Origin: Candidatus Woesearchaeota archaeon
GTDB taxonomy: Archaea > Nanobdellota > Nanobdellia > Woesearchaeales > GW2011-AR4
Assembly (NCBI GenBank): GCA_016185955.1
Contig: JACPMQ010000006.1
Span: 1-32,055 of the forward strand
Direction of reading: 5' to 3'
Length of the DNA stretch: 32,055 bases
Shown: positions 14,711 to 22,679 of the stretch, piece after piece
Layout of the letters: every line of letters starts with the position of its first letter
How positions within the stretch are numbered: the stretch's first letter is position 1
Notes under the pieces: model-generated
Seen by the model: the letters and a program-made list of their open reading frames with translations, nothing else
Told to the model about the DNA's origin: nothing
The model's database searches: none
Position numbers and translations under genes: made by a program

Positions 14711-14724
14711 TTTGTGTTAAAGGA

Positions 14725-15120
14725 TTAAACTCTTCTTCCCCTTTTACCTCCTTTTTTCTTGCAACCGTCATGCGGCAATGGAGTCACATCTTCAATTAAG
14801 CCTATTCTCAAGCCCATTCTTGATAATGCCCTTACAGCTGCTTGCGCGCCCGGTCCAGGACCAGTGCTATCATTATGCCCTCCTTTAGCCCTTATCTTAA
14901 CATGAATTGCGTTTATGCCCTTTTCTATTGCAACTTCCGCAGCCTTTTTAGCTGCAATCATTGCTGCTGTTGGACTGCTTTCCATTCTATCGCTTTTTAC
15001 AACCATGCCGCCGGAAGCTTTGCTGATTGTCTCTGTGCCTGTTATGTCTGTTATATGGATTATTGTGTTATTGTAAGATGCGTAAATATGGGCAATGCCC
15101 CACCTTTCCTGTCTTTCCAT
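14725..15120 (-). CDS. rps11: Small ribosomal subunit protein uS11
   Basis: Ribosomal protein uS11, 131 residues, of the 30S platform. It shows WGIAHIYASYNNTIIHITD, GGMVVKSDRMESSPTAAM, the GPGPGAQAAVRAL block and the basic end GCKKKGGKRGRRV. It lies between uS4 and rpoD in the conserved archaeal order, 11 bases after uS4. Confidence 0.96.
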   Translation of the reverse strand: MERQERWGIAHIYASYNNTIIHITDITGTETISKASGGMVVKSDRMESSPTAAMIAAKKAAEVAIEKGINAIHVKIRAKGGHNDSTGPGPGAQAAVRALSRMGLRIGLIEDVTPLPHDGCKKKGGKRGRRV

Positions 15121-15131
15121 TTTTATCTCCT

Positions 15132-15809
15132 TTACTCCTTGCTTTTTTGTTTCTTGCTTTTTGCTTCTTTTCCTTTTGTTTTTCCCTTCTTAACAGGCTT
15201 TTTGCCAATATCAGCCTCTGCTTTATCTTTTTTATCTTCTTTATTGCCTTCTTTGTTACCTTCCTTACCTTGAGATTTTATGCCCTTTTCCTGTTTTACT
15301 ATGGCTCTTTCAGGATGATTTATATCCTTAATAGCAGAACTTTCAGCGAATTGTATAATGCCTTCTTCATCCAGCGGGACAAGATATGATGGCGAAGTTA
15401 TTTTTTTATCTCCCAGCGAAATGTGCCCATGCACAATAAACTGTCTTGCTTGTGATGTTGTTCTTGCCAAACCTTTCCGGAAAACCAATGTTTGCAGCCT
15501 TCTCTCCATAACATCCTTTAATGTCAAGGACAGCACTTCCTCTATCTTTGAATTATTGTTAATAAGCCCCAATGACAAAAGTTTTGTCAAAAGCTGATTT
15601 TTTTCTTTTTCCGATTGCAGCTTATTTCCAGAAACAATATTCTTTGCCTGCCTTGTAAAATTCTTTAGCACAGAATTCATTTTCCATATCTCATATTTTC
15701 TGCGCAAGCCATACGCATTTAACAGCTCTTTCTCTGCCAAAATTCTTTCTTTCTGCCATGGATGAGATGGCTTTGAAAATTTTTTTCTTAGTTTTCTTGG
15801 ACTTCCCAT
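15132..15809 (-). CDS. rps4: Small ribosomal subunit protein uS4 with lysine-rich tail
   Basis: Ribosomal protein uS4, 225 residues, an early 16S rRNA binder. N-terminal MGSPRKLRKKFSKPSHPW and the S4 RNA-binding domain RRLQTLVFRKGLARTTSQAR then FIVHGHISLGDKKI are clear. From about residue 175 the protein continues as a low-complexity Lys/Glu/Gly tail (KEGNKEGNKEDKKDKAEAD and on), probably disordered and rRNA- or surface-interacting. The body is of usual length; the tail is an extension. It is four bases downstream of uS13. Confidence 0.95.
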   Translation of the reverse strand: MGSPRKLRKKFSKPSHPWQKERILAEKELLNAYGLRRKYEIWKMNSVLKNFTRQAKNIVSGNKLQSEKEKNQLLTKLLSLGLINNNSKIEEVLSLTLKDVMERRLQTLVFRKGLARTTSQARQFIVHGHISLGDKKITSPSYLVPLDEEGIIQFAESSAIKDINHPERAIVKQEKGIKSQGKEGNKEGNKEDKKDKAEADIGKKPVKKGKTKGKEAKSKKQKSKE

Positions 15810-15813
15810 GTCA

Positions 15814-16329
15814 TTACACTCTTCCTGCTTTTGAGTCTTCTCTTTTCTTAACGCCTAATGTAACTTTTCCTTTATTTTTTCTGAAATTGGATTTTGTGCG
15901 CTGGCCTCTCACCGGCAAGCCCATGCCATGCCTGATTCCGCGATACGATCTAATTTTCTTCATAATCTTGATATCATTATCCTGCGCAAAAGCCAAATCA
16001 CTTGTCACAAAATGCCTGTCTTTGCCGTCTTCATAGCCTTTTCTCCTGTTCAGCATCCATGAAGGCACTTTGTATTTTGTAGGATCACTTAGTATTTCAT
16101 CAAATTTTTTAATCTGCTCGTCGCTTAAATAACCAACTTTAGCCATTTTATCAATATTTGCAAGATTGCACAGCATATTTGCAAACATAAAACCTACTCC
16201 TTTAATGCTTGTGAGAGCATGAGATATTCTTTTATTTCCATCAAGATCTGTATTTGCGATTCTTACAAAATACCTGAAATTCTCTTTCTGTTCCTTGTCC
16301 TTAATTCCCTGTTCTTCCATCTTTACCAT
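15814..16329 (-). CDS. rps13: Small ribosomal subunit protein uS13
   Basis: Ribosomal protein uS13, 171 residues, of the 30S head, contacting tRNA and 5S/L5. It has FRYFVRIANTDLDGNKRISH, ALTSIKGVGFMFANML and RSYRGIRHGMGLPVRGQRTK, all typical of the archaeal form. It opens the operon uS13-uS4-uS11-RpoD. The start at 16329 is taken as drawn; an ATG three codons later is possible. A leader of roughly 130 bases with a strong hairpin precedes it. Confidence 0.96.
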   Translation of the reverse strand: MVKMEEQGIKDKEQKENFRYFVRIANTDLDGNKRISHALTSIKGVGFMFANMLCNLANIDKMAKVGYLSDEQIKKFDEILSDPTKYKVPSWMLNRRKGYEDGKDRHFVTSDLAFAQDNDIKIMKKIRSYRGIRHGMGLPVRGQRTKSNFRKNKGKVTLGVKKREDSKAGRV

Positions 16330-16352
16330 TTATGTTGATAAGTCTTGCACTG

Positions 16353-16395
16353 CAAAACACTAAAAAATCTGCTTTGCAGATTTTTTAGTGTTTTG
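16353..16395 (-). promoter_or_regulatory. Perfect 20-bp hairpin in the leader of the ribosomal operon
   Basis: Bases 16353-16372 pair perfectly with 16376-16395 around a TTT loop. The hairpin lies between the TATA box near 16480-16487 and the uS13 start, so it would be within the operon's 5' leader. It could control the operon, or terminate read-through from the upstream gene, since its 3' arm on the minus strand contains six T residues. Confidence 0.6.
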
Positions 16396-16479
16396 GAATA
16401 TCGCCGAGAATACAGCACTTATTAACCCTAAAAGCGCTCTTAATGAACTCGGGCTGTACCAAAAAGAAAATAAGTTTTA

Positions 16480-16487
16480 TTTATAAA
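16480..16487 (-). promoter_or_regulatory. TATA box for the ribosomal/RNA polymerase operon
   Basis: TTTATAAA, flanked by A/T bases, just downstream of the nucleotidyltransferase gene. No other good TATA box is seen closer to uS13, so transcription would start near 16457 and give a leader of about 128 bases. Confidence 0.45.
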
Positions 16488-16495
16488 GCTTCCTA

Positions 16496-18361
16496 TCAAT
16501 AATTCATCAGAATTTCCACATCTTTGCCAAAAATATTTTTAAGGTTTTCAAAAACAGCTTCCTTAATAAATATCTTAGGAGGTATTTCAACTTTAATTAG
16601 GGCTTTTTCAAGCTCTTCAAGAGAGCTTTTTTCTATGTTTCCCAAGCTGCCATCCTCTTTTATTTTAGCCTTGCTTATTTCCTTTTCCTCGTGGTCTATG
16701 TCATGTATAATAAAAGCTGTTTCTCCCAATAGCATAACTTCTCCGTATCTGTTGCCATGCTTTACCCTTATTTTAGCCCTTTCAAGATCTCTGCCCCGCT
16801 TCCTTTGCAAATATTCCACTAAGAACTTAATGAATTCATTCGAATCCTTTTTTACTTTTTCAATTTCAAATTTAGTAAGCTTTTTTTCATCATAGTCTTT
16901 TTTTGCCTTTGTTATTTCATTTAAGATTCTTAGGAATTTTACAGGCATTTTTCCTTCGCTTACAAGCTTGTCTTCAAAAACATTTATTATTCCTTCATCG
17001 CTTGTTTTCTCTATGCCCTCTAATCTCAAAACATCCCTTATTATGGTAATAACTGTTTCATAGATTCTTACCATATCTTCCTCTTCCTTTATTTTTTCTA
17101 TTTGTGTAAACAGCCTTTTGATTCTCTTGAGGTATTTGTCGCTTTCATTCAGCAATTCATCAATTTCCTTTCCGGTCATCTCTTTTTTTTCTCCATGCTC
17201 AATTGCTTTTCTTACTTCCACTACCTTCTCAAGAGTGTCCACATATTTATCTTCCAACAGCTTTTCTTTTTGCACAAATACTTCCCTCATTAATGCAGCA
17301 GTTTCCTTTGGCGCAGGCGGTGGAATTCCATGCAGCATTAAGGCTGCCTGGCTTGGAGTTAAAATCGCATAGTAAATATCTTCCATGCCTATGTCCTTAA
17401 GCTTTAGCTCCACTCTTTTCAGCATTTGCTCGCCGGAACCCATAAACATGTCTATGGCTTCTGCGCTTGGCTTTATTTTTCCCATTTTCAAAAGCTGCTT
17501 CCAAGCCATAAAAATTCCCCTGTCATAGAATGGAACACCATCCCTAAGCAAAGTAAAAATTATCGGATTTGCTTCTCTGAGGCTGTCCCAAAAATCTGTA
17601 AGGATGTAAACTTGTATGTTAAGCTTGTTTTTTATTCCCGTTAATTCGCCAGCTTCTATGCCTATGCCTATTATTATGGCTCTTAGCTTATCCTTTAATT
17701 CTGCCCTTGTCATCTTTTTAACATCGGTATCATCAATTACTATCCACACATCAATATCAGAAGTTGGGGTTGCGCGTCCCTGCACTAAAGAACCTGCAAG
17801 AACATAGCTCACAATATACTTTTCAAATTTTTTAATAATCATGCTTTTGTGGACTTCTGCAATTTTTATTGCAGCAAGCATGCCCCTGTCAAAAATACTC
17901 GCGGATAAAGCTATCAATTGCAATAAATCATATTTGGAGTCATAACAGTTTTGCCAAAGCTCTGACAATATTATTATCTGGGGCGTTAAGTTCTTGTCAA
18001 TTTCCTGCGCAGAAGTGTTTATTATCGCTGTAAGCTTGTCCTTTAACTCCAGCTTTGACATCTTTCTGCTGTCAGAATCATCAACTAAAACAAGCACATT
18101 TATCTTTTCCTTGTCCTCCGGCTTTTGCTCTTCGGGCTTTTGCGGAGGCAACAATGCTATTCCAACGATATACTTATCAAACTTTTCAAGAATATTTTTT
18201 TGAAATTTCTCAAGCTTTGTTTTTATTGCTGCCAGCTTTTCCTGCACATCCTTGGGAAGCTTGCCCAAAACTGCCTTTTCATCTGCAGGAGCGTTATCTG
18301 CATTAGTTTTCTCTTCCGGCTTTTTATTGTTATCCTCATATTTCTTGGGTTTTTTGCTCAT
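16496..18361 (-). CDS. Duplicated nucleotidyltransferase protein with HEPN-like region
   Basis: A 621-residue protein. Two halves repeat with a spacing of about 117 residues: FDKYIVGIAL/FEKYIVSYVL (61, 179), KMSKLELKDKLTAII/KMTRAELKDKLRAII (100, 216) and FDRG/YDRG (157, 279). The second copy is a pol-beta-type nucleotidyltransferase with GS (190-191) and SDID (Asp202, Asp204). The first has lost both motifs and looks like a pseudo-enzyme. After it comes a helical stretch with RKAIEH (384-389), an R-x4-H motif as in HEPN domains, then a long helical region and a small C-terminal domain (about 540-621). A lone gene with a leaderless-type TATA box upstream. Substrate unknown; the HEPN assignment is tentative. 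Confidence 0.7.
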   Translation of the reverse strand: MSKKPKKYEDNNKKPEEKTNADNAPADEKAVLGKLPKDVQEKLAAIKTKLEKFQKNILEKFDKYIVGIALLPPQKPEEQKPEDKEKINVLVLVDDSDSRKMSKLELKDKLTAIINTSAQEIDKNLTPQIIILSELWQNCYDSKYDLLQLIALSASIFDRGMLAAIKIAEVHKSMIIKKFEKYIVSYVLAGSLVQGRATPTSDIDVWIVIDDTDVKKMTRAELKDKLRAIIIGIGIEAGELTGIKNKLNIQVYILTDFWDSLREANPIIFTLLRDGVPFYDRGIFMAWKQLLKMGKIKPSAEAIDMFMGSGEQMLKRVELKLKDIGMEDIYYAILTPSQAALMLHGIPPPAPKETAALMREVFVQKEKLLEDKYVDTLEKVVEVRKAIEHGEKKEMTGKEIDELLNESDKYLKRIKRLFTQIEKIKEEEDMVRIYETVITIIRDVLRLEGIEKTSDEGIINVFEDKLVSEGKMPVKFLRILNEITKAKKDYDEKKLTKFEIEKVKKDSNEFIKFLVEYLQRKRGRDLERAKIRVKHGNRYGEVMLLGETAFIIHDIDHEEKEISKAKIKEDGSLGNIEKSSLEELEKALIKVEIPPKIFIKEAVFENLKNIFGKDVEILMNY

Positions 18362-18383
18362 CTCTAAAACTTTTCTTTGATTA

Positions 18384-18395
18384 TTTATAAAGGTT
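18384..18395 (-). promoter_or_regulatory. TATA box of the nucleotidyltransferase gene
   Basis: CTTTATAAATAA on the minus strand is centred 28 bases before the ATG at 18361, as expected for a leaderless gene. Confidence 0.5.
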
Positions 18396-18417
18396 TTGAT
18401 GGCTCAAAACAAAATTT

Positions 18418-19470
18418 CTAACCATACATATTATCAAATTCCTTGCTAAACTTTGAAGCTATAATCTTGTCGTAAATAATAAGAAAGTTCTCATCATTCT
18501 TATTAAACCCCGACAAAGTAAAATTTGGGCTTCCTGTTATCACAATTTTATCGTCTATGACAATAAACTTATGGTGCATGCTGTATTTGTTGCTGTCAGT
18601 TTTTATTTTTAGTCCAAAATCCTTTGCTCTTTGGTATTGGGAGCCCATGACATTTTTTTGCCTGTTTTCTGTCAAAATGGTTACATTAATCCCTCTTGAA
18701 TCCGCTTTGATTAGCTCGTCTGATATGGCTTCATGTGTAAAAGTAAAAGAAGCTACCCTTACAGATTCCTTGGCATTTCTTATTAAATCAAAAATCCTAT
18801 GCAAAGCCTCGGCATTTTTGTCTGGAGATGGCTCTGAACTGCAATCTTCCGGGCAAAAATAATTTTCCAGCGCAATTTTATCTGAGATTATTTTTTTGTA
18901 TTTTGTCTTTTTTCCGGAAGAGTATACTCCATTCCATAATTCTGTGAACTCATCTTCATAATTGCTCGCAATCAATCCGGATTTTACTGTTATAATGTTA
19001 TTATTGTTGAGATTGGCTTCCTTGATGGTTGGATTAAAACTTCCTGTCAATACTTTGCTGCTGTCAACAATGCAAAACTTATTGTGCATATACTGCTTTG
19101 AATTTGCAGTTTTTACGCCATTTCCCTTTATTTGCCCGTTATAGTTATTGCTGTCTATAACAATCTTGACGTCTAAAGTATGGCTCTTTTTCGCAAAAAT
19201 GCCTATTAAATTTTCCTGCTCAAGCTCAAAAAAAGCGCAATGCACAGAATAATTTGCATTGCTGATGAAATCCTCAATTATCTTGCTGCAATCCTCATTT
19301 GGACAAAAATATGCTCCTATGATTATTCCCTTTTCATAGTTTTTTTCATAGTTGTTTTCATAGTTTTCAACATGGTTGACATTAACAGCATTGCCGGTTA
19401 ATTTGCCGCAACCGCTAATTAAAAGGGCTAAAGTGCAGAAAATCATGATAAAATAACATAATTTAGCCAT
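18418..19470 (-). CDS. Phospholipase D-like lipoprotein (two HKD motifs)
   Basis: Exported protein of 350 residues with a lipoprotein-type signal: hydrophobic residues 5-19 then LLISGC with Cys21. Two PLD/Nuc-type half-sites follow: MHNKFCIVD with GSFN, and MHHKFIVID with GSPNF, both keeping H-x-K-x4-D and the following GS. Two HKD sites in one chain form one active centre. Members of this superfamily are phospholipases, transphosphatidylases or non-specific nucleases; small exported ones of this layout are often nuclease-like. Between them lie paired Cys (FCPNEDC, FCPEDC) that may form disulphides outside the cell. ATG at 19470 is preferred to TTG at 19476. Substrate not determinable. Confidence 0.82.
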   Translation of the reverse strand: MAKLCYFIMIFCTLALLISGCGKLTGNAVNVNHVENYENNYEKNYEKGIIIGAYFCPNEDCSKIIEDFISNANYSVHCAFFELEQENLIGIFAKKSHTLDVKIVIDSNNYNGQIKGNGVKTANSKQYMHNKFCIVDSSKVLTGSFNPTIKEANLNNNNIITVKSGLIASNYEDEFTELWNGVYSSGKKTKYKKIISDKIALENYFCPEDCSSEPSPDKNAEALHRIFDLIRNAKESVRVASFTFTHEAISDELIKADSRGINVTILTENRQKNVMGSQYQRAKDFGLKIKTDSNKYSMHHKFIVIDDKIVITGSPNFTLSGFNKNDENFLIIYDKIIASKFSKEFDNMYG

Positions 19471-19526
19471 AATCAAACGAAAAATTTAAATATAAGTACT
19501 ATCTCTTAGTAATAATAGGATTAGAC

Positions 19527-19594
19527 TATCGTTAAGTAATTAACGATAATCTATCACCTCTTTTTCCCTGGCGATGCCTAGTGCATTGCTAGGG
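19527..19594. repeat. Two adjacent hairpins between the PLD and protease genes
   Basis: A perfect 9-bp inverted repeat (TATCGTTAA 19527-19535 with TTAACGATA 19540-19548) is followed by a stepped hairpin (CCCTGGC 19566-19572 with GCTAGGG 19588-19594, inner ATGC/GCAT). TTTT follows the second on the plus strand and TTTTT precedes it. They may be a read-through terminator or part of a small RNA; no ORF is present. Confidence 0.5.
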
Positions 19595-19614
19595 TTTTAT
19601 AATACTAAGATAAA

Positions 19615-21399
19615 TTAAAGCCGTTTAGACCTCTTTTTACCGCGCTTTGAAATTTCTGCGGCAATAAAACCGATTGATATGCCGATAATAAACACTACCC
19701 ATAATTTAACATCAATTTTAGTAAAAATTTGTTTCTCATCCTTAAAGTATATATCCAAATTGCTTAATTCAAGGGCATATTCAGCGTATAACAACGCTGA
19801 AAATTGGTCTGAATCTTTAAGTGAAGTTGCATATTCAAAATAGCTGTACCCTAAAATAGGAAAAATTCCTTTTTCTATTTGCTCAACAAGGTTTCTCTCA
19901 ACAACATCAAGCTTTTGCTTTATCAAAATGTGGACATTTTCATTTTTAATGCCTAAAAGGCTTAATATAGCATCAACATTTGCCTTTGCCTTGCTCGCCC
20001 TAAAAAGGCAAAGCTCATAATTACTATCGTTTAAATCCTTATAAGCGTAATTCAGCTCTTTTCTTGTGCTTGCAAGATTTTGAGGCAAATAAAGCTGCAC
20101 ATACTGCAAGCGCTCTTCTACTTCAGAAAGCTTACTCTTGCACGCATTTCTTATTACCCCTCCATTAAAATCAAATTTTTTTCCCTCGCTGCCAAAAAAA
20201 GTGAACCATGAATATGCCGAGTTTAATCTTTCGATTGCATAAGCCAGATTACGCAGGCTTTCATTTTTATTATTCCAGTTATCATTTAAATTATTTAAAG
20301 GCACAATCACAATGTCAAGAAAGTCAGAAGCTTCTGTTAGCCTTTCCTTTACAATCATATAAGTTTCAATATCTGTTATTGTTTTTACATCAAGATTTTC
20401 AAGATTCTCAGTAAAATTTTTTATTTCCTCTCTTAAAGCATTAACTTTTTTTATTGCTTCTTCTTTTGTCAAATTTTGCTGCAATAACAGCAAGTAATTA
20501 AATTCCACATTGGCTCCGAAACAGTAGCTTGCAGACGAATAATACATATTATTGTTAAAGGAATCTTTGCCAATATTTGACAAGTTTATAGCATTTTCAA
20601 AAACTGATTTGGTTTTATTGTTTTTAGCAGCAGAAATCTCTTGCTTAAGTTTAGTGCTTCGTGAGCATAGCTGCACAGCAAGCATTTTCATCGTATCAAC
20701 ATAATCCTGGCTAATAGTAATGTTTGCCTTTTTTTCCCTGAATCTTTTTCCTGTAAACTCAAATATTGCGTCGTCAAGTGCAGGCACTTCTTTAACATCC
20801 AAATTGTATTTTGCCCTAAGCTCATTTAAGTCAGTGCTTTCATTTGTGCCTGTGTTTATGCTTGTATTCTTCCCATAGCTTTTGTTAATTGTTGTAAGCT
20901 CTCCAACCGGGATTAAAACTTTTTTTAATCCTGCTTTGCTGGCAGCCTCTATTTTTGCATTTAAAGCGCCTACAGGCCCTATTAAGCCGCCGGAGTTAAT
21001 GGTGCCTGTTATTGCTGTATTCTCGTCAAATTCCACATTTTTAATCAGTGAGAATGTAAGCACAGAAATTGCAGCTCCTGCAGAAGGTCCTGCTATAATT
21101 GAGGAATCAGCAGTGATTGTGTAAAAAAAATCATATTTATCACAATCTGCATCTGCAAAATCACATGCTATTTCCTTCGCAAACCTTGTAGAGACTTGTG
21201 TATCTACCTTGGTAAGAGGGAATGTCTCTAAAAAAACGCGGCCTGAGCCTTGCTTTACTTCAAGATAAAGCTCAGCAATTCCTCCTTTGTAGCCCTCTTC
21301 TGTTTCAGCAACTGCAAGAAGCTTCATATGCCCTTGTTTAGCATACACTATAGGGATTAATAGCAATAACCCAATAATCAAAAAAACAAATTTTTTCAT
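19615..21399 (-). CDS. Membrane-anchored Lon-type (S16-like) archaeal serine protease
   Basis: Predicted exported protease of 594 residues. A signal peptide (1-20, hydrophobic core VFLIIGLLLLIPIVYA) is followed by a Lon-like proteolytic domain: AGPSAGAA with the nucleophile Ser106 and GALNAKIEAA with Lys149. The Ser-Lys spacing of 43 equals that of E. coli Lon (679/722). There is no AAA ATPase domain. A long helical region (about 230-560) leads to a C-terminal membrane segment (about 567-585) and a basic tail KRGKKRSKRL, so the catalytic domain faces outside. It resembles the archaeal COG1750 group. The start is supported by GGGGTG at 21404-21409, five bases before the ATG. Confidence 0.87.
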   Translation of the reverse strand: MKKFVFLIIGLLLLIPIVYAKQGHMKLLAVAETEEGYKGGIAELYLEVKQGSGRVFLETFPLTKVDTQVSTRFAKEIACDFADADCDKYDFFYTITADSSIIAGPSAGAAISVLTFSLIKNVEFDENTAITGTINSGGLIGPVGALNAKIEAASKAGLKKVLIPVGELTTINKSYGKNTSINTGTNESTDLNELRAKYNLDVKEVPALDDAIFEFTGKRFREKKANITISQDYVDTMKMLAVQLCSRSTKLKQEISAAKNNKTKSVFENAINLSNIGKDSFNNNMYYSSASYCFGANVEFNYLLLLQQNLTKEEAIKKVNALREEIKNFTENLENLDVKTITDIETYMIVKERLTEASDFLDIVIVPLNNLNDNWNNKNESLRNLAYAIERLNSAYSWFTFFGSEGKKFDFNGGVIRNACKSKLSEVEERLQYVQLYLPQNLASTRKELNYAYKDLNDSNYELCLFRASKAKANVDAILSLLGIKNENVHILIKQKLDVVERNLVEQIEKGIFPILGYSYFEYATSLKDSDQFSALLYAEYALELSNLDIYFKDEKQIFTKIDVKLWVVFIIGISIGFIAAEISKRGKKRSKRL

Positions 21400-21448
21400 T
21401 TAACACCCCTATTAATAGAAAAAAGTGCAAGTTTAAAAAGGATTTTAT

Positions 21449-22069
21449 CTAAGCCTTGAGTCTTTTGTAGCCAAGCCATAGTAAAATAAATAAAACTATT
21501 CCTAAGATTATAAATCTTCCGTAGTCAGGCAAATCAGTCCAATATCTTATTGTCCCATAGATTATTGTTAAAATCGCGCCTCCCATTAATCCAGAGCTTA
21601 CGCTTGCTAATCTTAATGCAAACCCGATAATTAGAGCTATTATTCCAATTCCTGTCGCTACAATAAACACATTTCTGTTGTACTTTTCCCTTGCATTTTC
21701 AAATTCCTTCCTGCAATAAGAATACAAGTCACAGTAGCCTGCTTCTTCCATCTCCTTTTTTGTTTGGCATTTAAAAGTGATGTTTTGCCCGATTTCATTA
21801 ATTTTAACGCATAAATATTCGTTATTTATTGCCACTTTGTCTTCTACTAAAGCTGGCTTTTCAAATGGGTGTACTTTTTCAATATTGCTTGTCCACTTGC
21901 CCTTATTTGCTTCACAAACTTCTTTTGTTTTGATATTCACAAATCCCTTTTCCTCGCAGAAATTTTCATATTTAGGCTCTTTATAGAAAGATGCTATGCC
22001 AAATCCTACAAAAAATACAAATACTATTGAGATTGCAATTGCTAATAACACTTGCTTGAATCTTGACAT
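21449..22069 (-). CDS. Hypothetical membrane protein with Cys-containing outer domain
   Basis: A 206-residue protein I cannot assign. Membrane segments are predicted at about 8-27, 133-151, 156-173 and 184-202. Between the first and second lies an external domain of about 100 residues with six cysteines (FCEEKGF, VCEANKGKW, LCVK, KCQT, YCDLYSYC), probably disulphide-bonded. A TATA box (ATTTAAATAA, 22091-22100) is centred 27 bases before the ATG, which fixes the start. It lies upstream of the Lon-type protease in the same direction, with 49 bases between, but each seems to have its own promoter. Confidence 0.75.
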   Translation of the reverse strand: MSRFKQVLLAIAISIVFVFFVGFGIASFYKEPKYENFCEEKGFVNIKTKEVCEANKGKWTSNIEKVHPFEKPALVEDKVAINNEYLCVKINEIGQNITFKCQTKKEMEEAGYCDLYSYCRKEFENAREKYNRNVFIVATGIGIIALIIGFALRLASVSSGLMGGAILTIIYGTIRYWTDLPDYGRFIILGIVLFILLWLGYKRLKA

Positions 22070-22154
22070 AAAAAAATAGATAGTGCAGTAATTTAAATAA
22101 TTATCTTTTTTCTATCGCTATTCGCGAGAATTTCGCAACAACCCTCTGTTCGTG

Positions 22155-22363
22155 GTAAATACTAACACCTCTTATTCTAAATATATATAGAACATTAAAG
22201 TGGCTGCTCCAAAATAAGGGGCGGTGGGCGGGCAGAAGAATGCTAATTGTGCTATCAAAATGGCGTGTATCTGTAAGATATTTTTATTATAAAAAAGAAT
22301 CAAGATGCGCCATTTTGCCTGTAGCGCGGCTCTGGAGCAGCCACTTATATTGTTAGCAGTTAC
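22155..22363. mobile_element. Degenerate repeat element holding a second, nested inverted-repeat element
   Basis: The outer ends GTAAATACTAACA (22155-22167, degenerate) and TGTTAGCAGTTAC (22351-22363, perfect) match the repeat family, but the inner family motifs are missing. Inside lies a different structure: a perfect 14-bp inverted repeat (AAGTGGCTGCTCCA 22198-22211 with TGGAGCAGCCACTT 22333-22346) enclosing a perfect 10-bp one (CAAAATGGCG 22256-22265 with CGCCATTTTG 22308-22317) and a GC-rich G-tract region (about 22218-22233) unusual in this AT-rich genome. It may be a nested mobile element or a structured RNA of about 150 bases. No ORF. Confidence 0.5.
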
Positions 22364-22371
22364 AAAAAATC

Positions 22372-22670
22372 GTATCTGCTAACATAGATTTGTCCGAGAA
22401 GCAGGGTTTTTGCGAAAGTCTAATCCGTGCTTGTGCGGAGCCTTAACTTACCTCTCAGCTTCGCAACATTTCATGTTGCTCAGGTCGTTTATCACAATCT
22501 TAAGAAATTTTCTGAATTGGCAATTACAGCGGAGAACACAAATAATTTATTAAAATAGTTTGTGTTCTCTAGCATAGTGGCGCAATAATTATTGTTCCAT
22601 TATTTAGTTGCGCCACTATACGCACAAGCACTTAATTCGCAAAAACCCTTTATGTGGTGTTAGCAGTTAC
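22372..22670 (+). mobile_element. Repeat element copy 3, 299 bp
   Basis: Complete element with ends GTATCTGCTAACA (22372-22384) and TGTTAGCAGTTAC (22658-22670). Inner motifs: GGGTTTTTGCGAA (22404-22416) with TTCGCAAAAACCC (22636-22648), and GTGCTTGTGCG (22427-22437) with CGCACAAGCAC (22621-22631). The core joins a part shared with copies 4 and 5 (about 22438-22526) to a double-hairpin module (22527-22620) whose end is shared with copy 1. Hairpins: 22463-22469/22473-22479, 22532-22542/22559-22569 and 22574-22585/22608-22619. No flanking duplication was found; the left flank may have been altered by the neighbouring element only eight bases away. Confidence 0.85.
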
Positions 22671-22679
22671 CATCAAACC

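Noticed and set aside
14842..15389. Plus-strand ORFs of 120-143 codons opposite uS11 and uS4
   Set aside because: They are hydrophobic shadows of Lys/Glu-rich coding on the other strand.
22198..22346. Identification of the nested structure as RNase P RNA or SRP RNA
   Set aside because: The conserved core motifs of either RNA could not be found, and it is too short for SRP RNA.
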